A DNA stretch of 64,000 nt. It comes from Miltoncostaea sp963703045. GTDB lineage: Bacteria > Actinomycetota > Thermoleophilia > Miltoncostaeales > Miltoncostaeaceae. The position numbers were made by a program, and so were the translations under genes. A model generated the notes under the pieces. The model made no database searches. It had not been told where the DNA came from and worked only from the letters and a program-made list of their open reading frames with translations. Shown piece by piece: positions 25,673 through 33,660 of this stretch. Each line of letters begins with the position of its first letter. The stretch's first letter is position 1. The stretch covers positions 372,001 to 436,000 of the forward strand of contig OY969782.1 of NCBI GenBank assembly GCA_963703045.1, in the 5' to 3' direction.

Positions 25673-26545
25673 ATGACGATGACCGACCCGACGACCCTGT
25701 TCGACCTCGGTGGCCGCGTGGCCTTCGTCACGGGGGCCTCGTCCGGCCTCGGCGTGACCTTCGCGGAGGGCCTGGCCGCGGCCGGCGCGGACGTGGTGCT
25801 CGCCGCCCGCCGGGTCGATCGCCTCGAGGAGGTCGCCGAGCGCATCCGGGCGACCGGTCGCCGGGCGCTGCCCGTGGCCTGCGACGTCACCGACCCGGCG
25901 CAGGTCGAGGCGGCTGTCGAGGCGGCGGTGGGGGAGTTCGGGCGCATCGACGTGCTCGTCGCCAACGCCGGTTCGGTGCCCGACGGCTTCAGCATGCCCG
26001 AGCGCATCCCGCTCGAGCTGTTCGAGCAGTCGGTCCGGGTGAACCTGATCGGCACGTGGACCACCCTGCAGTCGGTCGGTCGCCGCATGCTCGGACAGGG
26101 CGGGGGGTCGATCGTGGTCGTCTCGTCGTACACGGGCGTCGCCGGGGTGCCGCACTTCCCGCCGGCCTACCAGGCGTCGAAGGCCGCCCTCTTCAACGTC
26201 ACCCAGCAGCTCGCGGCGAGCTGGGGCGACCGCGGGGTGCGTGTCAACGCCCTCGCGCCCGGGTGGTTCCCCAGCGAGATGACCGAGGCGGTGCTCGCCG
26301 CCCCGATGTTCCGCGCCCGCATCGACTCGCAGGCGCCGCTCGGACGCGCCGGCCGGCCCGAGGAGCTGCTGGGCGCGCTGCTGCTGCTGGCGTCGGACGC
26401 CTCGAGCTACATGACCGGATCGACCATCACGGTCAACGGCGGCACCTCGGCCTCGGTCGGCGCCGCGCCCTACACCGACGAGCTGTTCGGCCTGCACGAG
26501 ACCGTCATGCCGCACGGCCTGGGCAGTCGGGTCATGCCCGTCTGA
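25673..26545 (+). CDS. SDR-family oxidoreductase under a TetR-type operator
   Basis: A 290-residue classical SDR: VTGASSGLGVTFAEGLAA (residues 19-36), VANAG, VSSYTGVAGVPHFPPAYQASKAAL with catalytic Ser and Tyr-x3-Lys, and SSYMTGSTITVNGG near the end. A C-terminal extension of about 25 residues (PYTDELFGLHETVMPHG) is unusual. ATG 25673 or 25679 could start translation; GTGGGGG before the second supports it. The palindrome just upstream and the convergent TetR gene suggest induction by its substrate or product. Confidence 0.85.
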   Translation: MTMTDPTTLFDLGGRVAFVTGASSGLGVTFAEGLAAAGADVVLAARRVDRLEEVAERIRATGRRALPVACDVTDPAQVEAAVEAAVGEFGRIDVLVANAGSVPDGFSMPERIPLELFEQSVRVNLIGTWTTLQSVGRRMLGQGGGSIVVVSSYTGVAGVPHFPPAYQASKAALFNVTQQLAASWGDRGVRVNALAPGWFPSEMTEAVLAAPMFRARIDSQAPLGRAGRPEELLGALLLLASDASSYMTGSTITVNGGTSASVGAAPYTDELFGLHETVMPHGLGSRVMPV

Positions 26546-27186
26546 GCAGCACGTCGAAGCCGTCGAGCATCGCCCCGAGACCGAAGGTGAAGAGCTCGTC
26601 GGGATCGTCGCGACCGAGCTGGGCGAGCAGCTCGTCGAACCGCGGGTGAGCCGGTGGGGAGGGGCGGGGTGCGCAGCGCCCCTCCCTCGGCCAGGGTGAA
26701 CCCGACGGCGTACCGGGCGATCGAGCGGGCGGCGCGGATGGCGGTCTGGCGGTCGAAGCCGCCGGCCTCGAGATGGGCCAGCGACGCCTCGATCATGCGG
26801 CCCGCGGCGGCGTAGGCGCCGAGCGGTCGCGCGGTGAGCAGGTTGATGACGTTCGCGTGCCGCAGCACGACGCGCCGGAAGGTGATGGCGAACCCCGCGA
26901 GCGACTCCCGCCATCCGCCGTCCGCCAGGTGCTCGACCTCCACCTCGGCCATGACCATCTCGATGACGCCGTCGAGCAGCGCCTCCTTGTTCGCCACGTG
27001 CCAGTAGAGCGACATCGCCTCGACCCCGAGCTCGTGCGCGACGGCCCGCATGGTGCAGGCCTCGACGCCCCCCTCGTCGATGACCTCGAGGGCGGCCGCC
27101 AGGATCGCCGCCCGGGTGAGCCGCGGGCGGCCGTCGTCCGCCCGGGCATCCTCGTCGGCGCCTCCGACCACGTCCCGGCCCGTCAT
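26532..27186 (-). CDS. TetR-family repressor, one frameshift in the sequence as given
   Basis: The N-terminal helix-turn-helix is clear: TRAAILAAALEVIDEGG, then MRAVAHELGVEAMSLYWHV and NKEALLDGVIEM. The C-terminal ligand domain (WRESLAGFAITFRRVVLRHAN) reads on to ALRTPPLP, then leaves frame at about 26646-26655. One extra base there explains it: the next frame gives HPRFDELLAQLGRDDPDELF and a stop at 26532, the expected family C-terminus. Overlaps the MBL gene (ATGA) and the 3' end of the SDR gene by 14 bp. Probably binds the palindrome at 25642. Confidence 0.83.
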
Positions 27187-27953
27187 GGGCCGGCCGTCAC
27201 CGTCTCTCCGTCGGCCGGCACGCTCACGCGATCGGCCAGACCGGCGGCGGCCACGCCGGCGATCAGCTCGGCGCGGGTCTCGAGGCAGTGGTTGATCGCC
27301 TCCATGTGCACGGCGACGACCCGGGCGCCGGGTGCCGCGCCGCACACCGCGACCACGTCGCCGGTCTCCATCGTGATGGTCCCCCCGTGCAGGAACCGGG
27401 CGCCCCCCGCGTTCACCACCACCACGTCCGGCCGGTGGTCGGCCAGCGCCTGCGCGACCTCGGGGCACCAGACGGTGTCGCCGGCCACGTAGACCGTGGG
27501 CTCGCCCTCGGCGGCGACGACGTAGCCGCTCACCGGGCCGAGCCCCTGCACCGCGGCCTCCTCGCGACCATGACGCCCGCCGGTGCGGGTGATGCGGAGC
27601 CCCTGCCACTCGACCGCGCCGCCCATGGGCACGGGCCGCACGTCCGGGATGCCGATCGGCGTCAGGTCGTCCATGTCCTCCGGCTGGCAGAACCATGCGA
27701 CACCGGCTGTCAGGGCGTTGACGCCCGCGGCGTCGAGGTGGTCAACGTGCGTATGGGTCAGCAGCACGGCCTCCACACCCGCGGTCGCCTCGGCGACCGG
27801 CATCGGGAGATCGACGAGCGGGTTGGGCCGCTCCTCGGGCGTCCCGCGCACGGGGCCGCGGGCGGCGGCGGCGTCGAGCATCGGGTCGACCATCAGGCGC
27901 CGGCCCCCGATGTCGAGCAGGAGGGTCGCGTGCCGCACGAGGGTCAGTCGCAT
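27183..27953 (-). CDS. MBL-fold metal-dependent hydrolase (UlaG-like)
   Basis: A 256-residue metallo-beta-lactamase-fold protein of the UlaG/UPF0173 type. LVRHATLLLDIGG at the N-terminus, the metal motif THTHVDHLD near residue 66, YVAGDT with a metal-bridging Asp near 154, and VAVHMEAINHC near the end. Substrate unknown. It is the first gene of a two-gene unit with tetR, so it may belong to the same regulon as the SDR gene. Confidence 0.85.
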   Translation of the reverse strand: MRLTLVRHATLLLDIGGRRLMVDPMLDAAAARGPVRGTPEERPNPLVDLPMPVAEATAGVEAVLLTHTHVDHLDAAGVNALTAGVAWFCQPEDMDDLTPIGIPDVRPVPMGGAVEWQGLRITRTGGRHGREEAAVQGLGPVSGYVVAAEGEPTVYVAGDTVWCPEVAQALADHRPDVVVVNAGGARFLHGGTITMETGDVVAVCGAAPGARVVAVHMEAINHCLETRAELIAGVAAAGLADRVSVPADGETVTAGP

Positions 27954-27992
27954 CGCACCTCGCCACCGCGCGGACGCGCCCCGCGCCCGTGC

Positions 27993-28574
27993 CTAGCCAC
28001 CGGGCGCGACGCCGTCCGCATCGTGCGACAGGCGCACCATCGAGTGCAGCAGCGCGCGGTTGTCGGGCGGCCGGGCGACGCCCTCGACGCCGAGCTCACC
28101 GGCCAGGCGGTCGGCCCAGGTGAGCACGGTCTCGACCGGTGCCGCACCGGCATCCATGAGCGCCTGCTCGTAGACCAGCGCCGACAGCGACCTCAGCTCG
28201 GCGCGTATCTCGGGGAAGGCGCGCGGGGCCTTGGGGGCGGCGCGGCTCTTGCGCACCCGGCGACGCGGCCCGCTGGCGGCCGTCTGGGGAGGCCCGCTGA
28301 ACCGCACGGCCACCCAGCGGCGCTCGCCCTCGACCCGCACGACCTGGCACGGGACGTCCGTCGGACCGCTCTCGAGGTCGATGCGCACGCGCACCTCGGC
28401 GTCGGCCTCGATCCACGCGACGTCCGCGACCTGCAGCAACAGACCGCGTTCGCTGGCGTTGACGGTGCGCGCGGAGCTGCGGCCGCCGGTCCCCGTGAGC
28501 GTGACCGTGGTGTCCATCGGCAGTCGCGGAGCGCGGCGCCGGTCGTCCGAGGTCTGGGTGGCGGTGGTGGACAT
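27993..28574 (-). CDS. PilZ-domain protein
   Basis: A 193-residue protein. The N-terminal 95 residues are a PilZ domain: RRRAPR (RxxxR) near residue 12 and NASERGLLL (the [D/N]xSxxG motif) near 39, the two c-di-GMP-binding segments; Asn replaces the usual Asp. The C-terminal half, joined by a basic Arg/Lys linker, is a helical region I do not recognise. A diguanylate cyclase lies at 34.4-36.0 kb. ATG start; no clear ribosome site. Confidence 0.75.
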   Translation of the reverse strand: MSTTATQTSDDRRRAPRLPMDTTVTLTGTGGRSSARTVNASERGLLLQVADVAWIEADAEVRVRIDLESGPTDVPCQVVRVEGERRWVAVRFSGPPQTAASGPRRRVRKSRAAPKAPRAFPEIRAELRSLSALVYEQALMDAGAAPVETVLTWADRLAGELGVEGVARPPDNRALLHSMVRLSHDADGVAPGG

Positions 28575-28736
28575 GCCCGGGGCAGCCTCTCACGTCGGGC
28601 CGTCGCGCCGCCACACCATCCGCTGCGCTCGTAAACGACATAACATCAGTTCCCGTGCGTTTGGCGGAAGGGGGGGCGTACGTCCGACGCAGGGTCTAGC
28701 GTGCGCGCCGACCCGTGACCCCGGTCGGAGGCACCG

Positions 28737-28880
28737 ATGAGCCCGAGCATCCCACCCGAGTACGTCGCGCCCGTGGCGGCCGATCCGGCGCCCGCGCCAT
28801 GGGCGGCGGCAGCGCCGCCGGCCGCGAGCGCGCCGCGCCCGTGGCCCGACGAGATCTACCGCGGATGGTCCGGCCTCTGA
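28737..28880 (+). CDS. Small Pro/Ala-rich protein (47 aa)
   Basis: A 47-codon gene with GGAGG placed 5 nt before its ATG. The product begins MSPSIPPEYVAP, has a Pro/Ala-rich middle and ends in the charged, aromatic tail RPWPDEIYRGWSGL. No signal peptide or membrane segment. TAGCGT at about 28697 is a possible -10. I recognise no family. It stands alone: a PilZ gene diverges upstream and a recombinase-like gene converges downstream. Regular codon use and the ribosome site argue for expression. Confidence 0.6.
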   Translation: MSPSIPPEYVAPVAADPAPAPWAAAAPPAASAPRPWPDEIYRGWSGL

Positions 28881-29000
28881 GGCCGATCCGGACGGCGCCG
28901 TCTCGACCTGAGCCCGAGCCCGAGGCGCCGGGTCGCACCTCGCGGGCTGCAGCTCGGGTCGAGGCCGAGGCCCGGGCCGCCCGCCGGCCGCGCGCCCGAC

Positions 29001-29606
29001 TCAGCGCAGGACGGACCTCAGCGACGTCGGGCGCCACTCGGCGCCTCCGCGTGGCGTCGGCACCTGCTCGGCGTTGAGCGTGTCGCAGATGCCCTGCAGC
29101 GTCATGCCCTGCCCGCGCAGCTCGCGGATGCGCTCCGCCACCGCGGGAGGCGTCAACGAGGGCCGGCCGGGACGGCCGGCGAGAGCGCGGCCGGCGCTCG
29201 TGATGGCGCGCGGCTGCCATGTGGCCGCCTCGGCGAGCACCTCGCCGACCGCCCGCCCGCCGTCGGCCGTCAGGTCCACGTCGGGCGCGAGCGACACGAC
29301 CGTGAAGCCTCCCTCCATGGCCTCGCGCACGAGCTCGGCGAGGTCGGTGAGCGCGTACGTCAACCGGTCGAGTCGCGACACCACGATGCCCTCGGCGTCG
29401 CCCGCGCGGCACGCGGCCAGGGCGGCCCGCAGACCCGGGCGGCGCAGCGTGCGCCCGGAGCGCACGTCCTCCTCGATCGCCACGAGGTCCCAGTCGCGCG
29501 ACCGGGCAGCCGCCTCCAGGGCGCTGCGCTGCGCGTCGAGCCCGGGACGCTCGCCGGCGCGCTCGCGGGGGGCGACACGGACGTATCCGATGAGGGGGCG
29601 TCCCAC
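29001..29606 (-). CDS. Serine-recombinase-like protein lacking the catalytic serine
   Basis: A 201-residue protein with a resolvase N-terminal domain (IGYVRVAPRERAG, GLDAQRSALEAAA, EEDVRSGRTLRRPGL, SRLDRLTYALTDL) and a C-terminal helix-turn-helix (GRPSLTPPAVAERIRELRGQ, then LQGICDTLNAEQVPTPRGG). The nucleophile serine of YxRVS is replaced by Ala (YVRVA), so strand cleavage should be impossible; arginines of the core remain. It is divergent from ino1 across a 90-bp AT-rich spacer with repeated TTCGTGTAA motifs, which suggests a DNA-binding regulator. No inverted-repeat transposon ends are seen. Confidence 0.8.
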   Translation of the reverse strand: MGRPLIGYVRVAPRERAGERPGLDAQRSALEAAARSRDWDLVAIEEDVRSGRTLRRPGLRAALAACRAGDAEGIVVSRLDRLTYALTDLAELVREAMEGGFTVVSLAPDVDLTADGGRAVGEVLAEAATWQPRAITSAGRALAGRPGRPSLTPPAVAERIRELRGQGMTLQGICDTLNAEQVPTPRGGAEWRPTSLRSVLR

Positions 29607-29615
29607 GGCGGCAAC

Positions 29616-29664
29616 TTTACACTAATCTCCGTTTCGTGTAAAAACACGAAAGACGTTCGTGTAA
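29616..29664. promoter_or_regulatory. Divergent promoter/operator region between recombinase-like gene and ino1
   Basis: An AT-rich island. TTTCGTGTAAAAACACGAAA (29632-29651) is a palindrome with 8-bp arms; TTCGTGTAA recurs at 29656-29664 and a reversed copy (TTTACAC) at 29616-29622. TTTACA at 29616 with GTAAAA 16-17 bp later is a possible ino1 promoter, and TAGTGT (29624-29619, minus strand) a possible -10 for the divergent gene. Confidence 0.7.
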
Positions 29665-29695
29665 GCCGGATCGACCAGTGAAGGAGCAGCCGCCC

Positions 29696-30817
29696 GTGAG
29701 CGACACCGTCAACGTAGCGATCATCGGGGTGGGCAACTGCGCCTCGTCCCTCGTGCAGGGCGTCCAGTACTACAAGGACGCCGACCCGGACCAGTTCGTC
29801 CCCGGGCTGATGCACGTGGACCTGGGTGGCTACCACATCCGCGACATCAACTTCACCGCGGCCTTCGACATCAACGTGACGAAGGTGGGCACGGACCTCT
29901 CCGCGGCGATCGTCGCCGAGCCGAACAACACGATCCACCTCGCCGACGTCCCGCATCTCGGCGTCGAGGTGCACCGCGGCATGACCCACGACGGTCTCGG
30001 CAAGTACCTGTCCGAGGTCATCACGAAGGCGCCGGGCCCGACCGCCGACATCGCCGGCATCCTCCGCGACACCAACACGCACGTGGTCGTCAGCTACCTG
30101 CCGGTCGGCTCCGAGAACGCCACCAAGTGGTACGTCGAGCAGATCCTCCGGGCCGGCTGCGGCTTCGTGAACTGCGTGCCGGTCTTCATCGGTCGCGAGG
30201 CGTACTGGCAGGAGCGGTTCCGCGAGCGCGGCCTGCCGATCGTCGGCGACGACATCAAGAGCCAGGTCGGCGCGACGATCGTGCACCGTCAGCTCGCCCG
30301 CCTGATGCGCGACCGGGGCGTCAAGCTCGCCCACACCTCGCAGCTCAACTTCGGCGGCAACACCGACTTCCTCAACATGCTCGAGCGCGAGCGCCTCGAG
30401 TCGAAGAAGATCTCGAAGACCAACGCGGTCACGTCGATCCTCAACGACGAGATCGCGAAGGAGGACGTCCACATCGGCCCGAGCGACTACGTGCCGTGGC
30501 TGACGGACCGCAAGTGGGCCCACATCCGCCTCGAGGGCCAGGGCTTCGGCGACGTGCCGATCAACATCGAGCTCAAGCTCGAGGTCTGGGACTCCCCCAA
30601 CTCGGCCGGCATCGTCATCGACGCCGTGCGCTGCGCCAAGCTGGCGCTCGACCGCGGCATCGGCGGCACCCTCGAGGGTCCCTCGTCCTACTTCATGAAG
30701 AGCCCGCCGGTGCAGCACCCCGACGCCCAGGCGCACGAGCTGACCGAGGCGTTCATCAGCGGCGCCGACTCGTCGGCGCTGGTCGGCGACTTCGCGGAGA
30801 CGGGCTCCGCCTCCTGA
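29696..30817 (+). CDS. ino1: Inositol-3-phosphate synthase
   Basis: A 373-residue myo-inositol-phosphate synthase converting glucose 6-phosphate to inositol phosphate, the precursor of phosphatidylinositol and, in some actinobacteria, mycothiol. The NAD loop VAIIGVGNCASSLVQGVQYY is followed by family blocks VSYLPVGSENATKWY, GDDIKSQVGATIVHRQLA and LNFGGNTDFLNM. GTG at 29696 with AAGGAG 9 nt upstream was chosen; GTG at 29678 would place the ribosome site inside the gene. Codon use is even more uniform than in neighbours, as expected for a well-expressed gene. Confidence 0.96.
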   Translation: MSDTVNVAIIGVGNCASSLVQGVQYYKDADPDQFVPGLMHVDLGGYHIRDINFTAAFDINVTKVGTDLSAAIVAEPNNTIHLADVPHLGVEVHRGMTHDGLGKYLSEVITKAPGPTADIAGILRDTNTHVVVSYLPVGSENATKWYVEQILRAGCGFVNCVPVFIGREAYWQERFRERGLPIVGDDIKSQVGATIVHRQLARLMRDRGVKLAHTSQLNFGGNTDFLNMLERERLESKKISKTNAVTSILNDEIAKEDVHIGPSDYVPWLTDRKWAHIRLEGQGFGDVPINIELKLEVWDSPNSAGIVIDAVRCAKLALDRGIGGTLEGPSSYFMKSPPVQHPDAQAHELTEAFISGADSSALVGDFAETGSAS

Positions 30818-30827
30818 TCCGCCGGGC

Positions 30828-30868
30828 CACCCCCGGCCCCGCCGCGCGACGGCCGGGGCCGGGGGGTG
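30828..30868 (+). terminator. Terminator hairpin after ino1
   Basis: CACCCCCGGCCCC pairs with GGGGCCGGGGGGTG (one G bulged) across a 14-nt loop, just after the ino1 stop. No T-tract. Confidence 0.6.
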
Positions 30869-30873
30869 CGCCC

Positions 30874-30879
30874 TAGACT
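30874..30879 (+). promoter_or_regulatory. -10 element of the ABC cassette, leaderless
   Basis: TAGACT, eight bases, GTG at 30888. No ribosome binding site. Confidence 0.6.
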
Positions 30880-30887
30880 GCGAGGGC

Positions 30888-31844
30888 GTGAGCGCGATCG
30901 CCCCCTCCCCCACCCCCGCCGCCCCGGGCGCGACGCGGCTGATCGTCACCGAGGGGGTGTCCAAGAGATTCGGCCGGGTGCAGGCGCTCGACGGGGTGAG
31001 CGTCGATCTCCGCGCCGCGGCCACCGGCCTGCTCGGCGCCAACGGGGCCGGCAAGTCCACCCTCATGAAGGCGGTCCTCGGCCTGCTCACCCCCGACGAG
31101 GGCACCGTCGAGGTGCTGGGCATCGACGCCGCCCGCGACCCGGGCCAGATCCGCCGGCGGCTCGGCTACATGCCCGAGCTCGACTGCCTGCCGCTCGACA
31201 TGACCGCGCGCGACATCGTGGTCCACATGGCCGAGTTGCGGGGGCTTCCGCGGCGCGACGCCGTGCTGCGCGCCTCCGAGGTGCTCTTCCAGGTGGGCCT
31301 CGAGGAGGAGCGCTCGCGCCTGATCCGCACCTACTCGACCGGCATGAAGCAGCGCACGAAGCTGGCCCAGGCCCTCGTGCACTCACCCGAGCTGGTGATC
31401 CTCGACGAGCCCACCAACGGCCTCGACCCGTCCGGCCGCGACGAGATGCTGTCGCTCGTGCGGCGGCTCTCGACCGACCTCGGCATCGCCGTGCTGCTGT
31501 CGTCGCACGTCCTCGAGGACGTGACCCGCACCTGCGACGCGGTGGTCGTGCTGCGCGAGGGGCGGCTGGTCACCGCCGGGCGCATCGACGAGATGCGGGG
31601 GATCGCCCGCGACGGGGTGCTGGCCCGGGTCGTCGGCGACGTCAACGGATTCCGGGCCGCGCTCGAGCGGCGGGGGCTCCGCGGGGAGCAGCGCGACGGG
31701 TCGCTCACGGTCACCGGCGGCGCGTCGGAGGAGGCCCTGCTCGACGGCATCCGCGACGCCGCCGCCGACACCGGGGTGGCGCTGCGGGAGCTGCGGCCGG
31801 CCGGGCCGACGCTCGAGGACGCTCTCGTGGACGCCCTCGAATGA
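30888..31844 (+). CDS. ABC transporter ATPase (exporter type), first pair
   Basis: A 318-residue ATPase: GANGAGKSTLMKAVLG (Walker A, about residues 46-61), the signature YSTGMKQRTKLAQALVH, Walker B LVILDEPTNGLDP and switch SSHVLEDV. The long C-terminal domain after residue 220 is typical of ABC-2 exporters such as the NatA/CcmA group. Overlaps the permease gene (ATGA). Substrate unknown. Confidence 0.9.
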   Translation: MSAIAPSPTPAAPGATRLIVTEGVSKRFGRVQALDGVSVDLRAAATGLLGANGAGKSTLMKAVLGLLTPDEGTVEVLGIDAARDPGQIRRRLGYMPELDCLPLDMTARDIVVHMAELRGLPRRDAVLRASEVLFQVGLEEERSRLIRTYSTGMKQRTKLAQALVHSPELVILDEPTNGLDPSGRDEMLSLVRRLSTDLGIAVLLSSHVLEDVTRTCDAVVVLREGRLVTAGRIDEMRGIARDGVLARVVGDVNGFRAALERRGLRGEQRDGSLTVTGGASEEALLDGIRDAAADTGVALRELRPAGPTLEDALVDALE

Positions 31845-32722
31845 GCCAGTCCCCGCCCGACGCCGAGATCCGCGATGTGCGGTACCAGCGCTATGCGGGC
31901 GCGCGCCGCGGCAACTCGGCCGGCGTCGTCTCGCTGGCCCGCTGGGGGGCCCTGCGGTCGCTGGGCGCCCGCCGCGGATGGAAGGCCAAGGCGGTGCCGA
32001 TCGCACTGATCCTGCTGGCCACGGCGCCGGCCGTGATCGTGCTGGGAGTGCGGGCGCTGTTCGCCGAGCAGAGCGGCATCGACCTGTCCGACGCCCTGCC
32101 GTTCTCGGGCTACCAGGCGATCATCGGCATCGTCATCCTCGTGTTCGCGGCCGTCACCACGCCCGAGCTGCTCTGCCCCGACCGCCGCGACGGGACCCTG
32201 TCCCTCTACTTCTCGACCGCGGTCAGCCGGCACGAGTACCTGCTCGGCCGCGTACTCGCCGCCGTGGTCCCGCTGCTGCTGGTCACCCTCGTGCCCCTGC
32301 TGGTGCTCTTCGCGGGGATCATGGTGTTCGAGGACTTCCCGCTCGCCTGGCTCGGGGACAACTGGGCCGAGCTGCCCCGCATCCTCGCCGCCGGGCTGAT
32401 CCTCGCCACCTACTACGGGCTGATCGGGCTGGCCGTCTCGTCGCTCACCGGCCGGCGCTCGTTCGCCGTCGGGGGCTACCTGCTGCTGCTGGTCGCGCCG
32501 ACGGTCGTCGGGGGCCTGCTCTCGGAGGTCTTCCGCGACACGGAGGCGATCCAGCTCATCAACCTGTCGACTCTGCCGATCGCGTTCGCCGGCGAGATCT
32601 TCCCCGACGCCCGCGATGACATCCCCAACGACCTCTGGCAGCTCGGGCTGGTCTACGCCCTCGTGGTGGGCGCGGCGGCGGCGGTGCTCGCGTGGCGCTA
32701 CCGGCGGACGGCCGACGGGTGA
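31841..32722 (+). CDS. ABC-2-type permease, first pair
   Basis: A 293-residue membrane protein with about six hydrophobic helices. The N-terminal segment VRYQRYAGARRGNSAG is a conserved cytoplasmic lead in actinobacterial ABC-2 permeases next to such ATPases. LLCPDRRDGTLSLYFSTAVSR after the second helix is the usual cytoplasmic turn. Translationally coupled on both sides (ATGA and GTGA). Confidence 0.88.
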   Translation: MSQSPPDAEIRDVRYQRYAGARRGNSAGVVSLARWGALRSLGARRGWKAKAVPIALILLATAPAVIVLGVRALFAEQSGIDLSDALPFSGYQAIIGIVILVFAAVTTPELLCPDRRDGTLSLYFSTAVSRHEYLLGRVLAAVVPLLLVTLVPLLVLFAGIMVFEDFPLAWLGDNWAELPRILAAGLILATYYGLIGLAVSSLTGRRSFAVGGYLLLLVAPTVVGGLLSEVFRDTEAIQLINLSTLPIAFAGEIFPDARDDIPNDLWQLGLVYALVVGAAAAVLAWRYRRTADG

Positions 32723-33660
32723 GCGGCCCGCAGCGACTCGTGTTCGAGGGCGTCTCCCGCTGGTACGGCGACACCGTCGCGCTGGCCGACGTCTCCTTCT
32801 CGCTGGGACCGGGGGTCACCGGCCTGCTCGGCCACAACGGCGCCGGCAAGTCGACCGCCCTCAAGCTCTGCGCCGGCTTCACGCCGCCGAGCAGCGGCCG
32901 CGTGCGCGTGCTCGGCACCGACCTCGCGGAGAGTCCCGACGCCTACCGGCGCATCGGCATCTCGCACGACCGCGACGCGCTCTGGCCGTTCCTCACCGCC
33001 CGGTCGATGGTGGCCATGTGCGCCCGCCTGCGGGGGGTCGCCGACCCCGAGGCCGCGGCCGACCGCGCGCTCGGCCAGGTCGGCCTGACCGACGCGGCCG
33101 ACCGCAAGCTCAAGGGGTTCTCGCACGGCATGCGCCAGCGGGCGAAGCTCGCCCAGGCCCTCGCCCACGACCCGGAGCTCCTGCTGCTCGACGAGCCCCT
33201 CAACGGGCTCGACCCCGCGCAGCGGCGCGGGGTCGTTGCGCTGATCGAGCGCCTCGGCGAGGAGGGCCGCACCGTGCTCGTCTCGTCGCACGTGCTGCAC
33301 GAGGTCGAGCGCATGGCGCCGGCCGTGCTCGTGCTCGTCAACGGTCACCTCGTCGCGAGCGGCGCCACCGCGGGCATCCGCGACCTCATCGCCGACCGGC
33401 CGCGGTCGATCCGCGTGGAGGCGGCCGTGGAGGGACGCGCGCTCGCGCGCGAGCTCGTCGGCGCCGGGCTGGTCGACTCGGTGCGCTTCGACGACGGCGC
33501 GATGATCGTCGAGGCCGGCGACATCGAGCGGTTCAGCCGGTCGCTGCCCGGCCTCGCCCGCGACGTCGGCGCGCGCCTGCACCGCGTCGAGCCGGTGGGC
33601 GACGACCTCGAGAGCGTCTACGCCTACCTGCACGAGCGCGCCCGGGGCGCGGGCCGGTGA
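32719..33660 (+). CDS. ABC transporter ATPase (exporter type), second pair
   Basis: A 313-residue ATPase related to the first: GHNGAGKSTALKLCAG, signature FSHGMRQRAKLAQALAH, Walker B LLLLDEPLNGLDP, switch SSHVLHEVERM. The signature starts FSHG instead of LSGG, as often in this group. GTG start overlaps the previous stop as GTGA. Four coupled genes (ATPase, permease, ATPase, permease) look like a duplicated pair acting as one hetero-complex. Confidence 0.9.
   Translation: MSGPQRLVFEGVSRWYGDTVALADVSFSLGPGVTGLLGHNGAGKSTALKLCAGFTPPSSGRVRVLGTDLAESPDAYRRIGISHDRDALWPFLTARSMVAMCARLRGVADPEAAADRALGQVGLTDAADRKLKGFSHGMRQRAKLAQALAHDPELLLLDEPLNGLDPAQRRGVVALIERLGEEGRTVLVSSHVLHEVERMAPAVLVLVNGHLVASGATAGIRDLIADRPRSIRVEAAVEGRALARELVGAGLVDSVRFDDGAMIVEAGDIERFSRSLPGLARDVGARLHRVEPVGDDLESVYAYLHERARGAGR

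Noticed and set aside
29001..29606. Recombinase-like gene as part of a transposon or integron
   Set aside because: No terminal inverted repeats, target duplication, transposase or cargo genes; composition matches the neighbours and the catalytic serine is missing.
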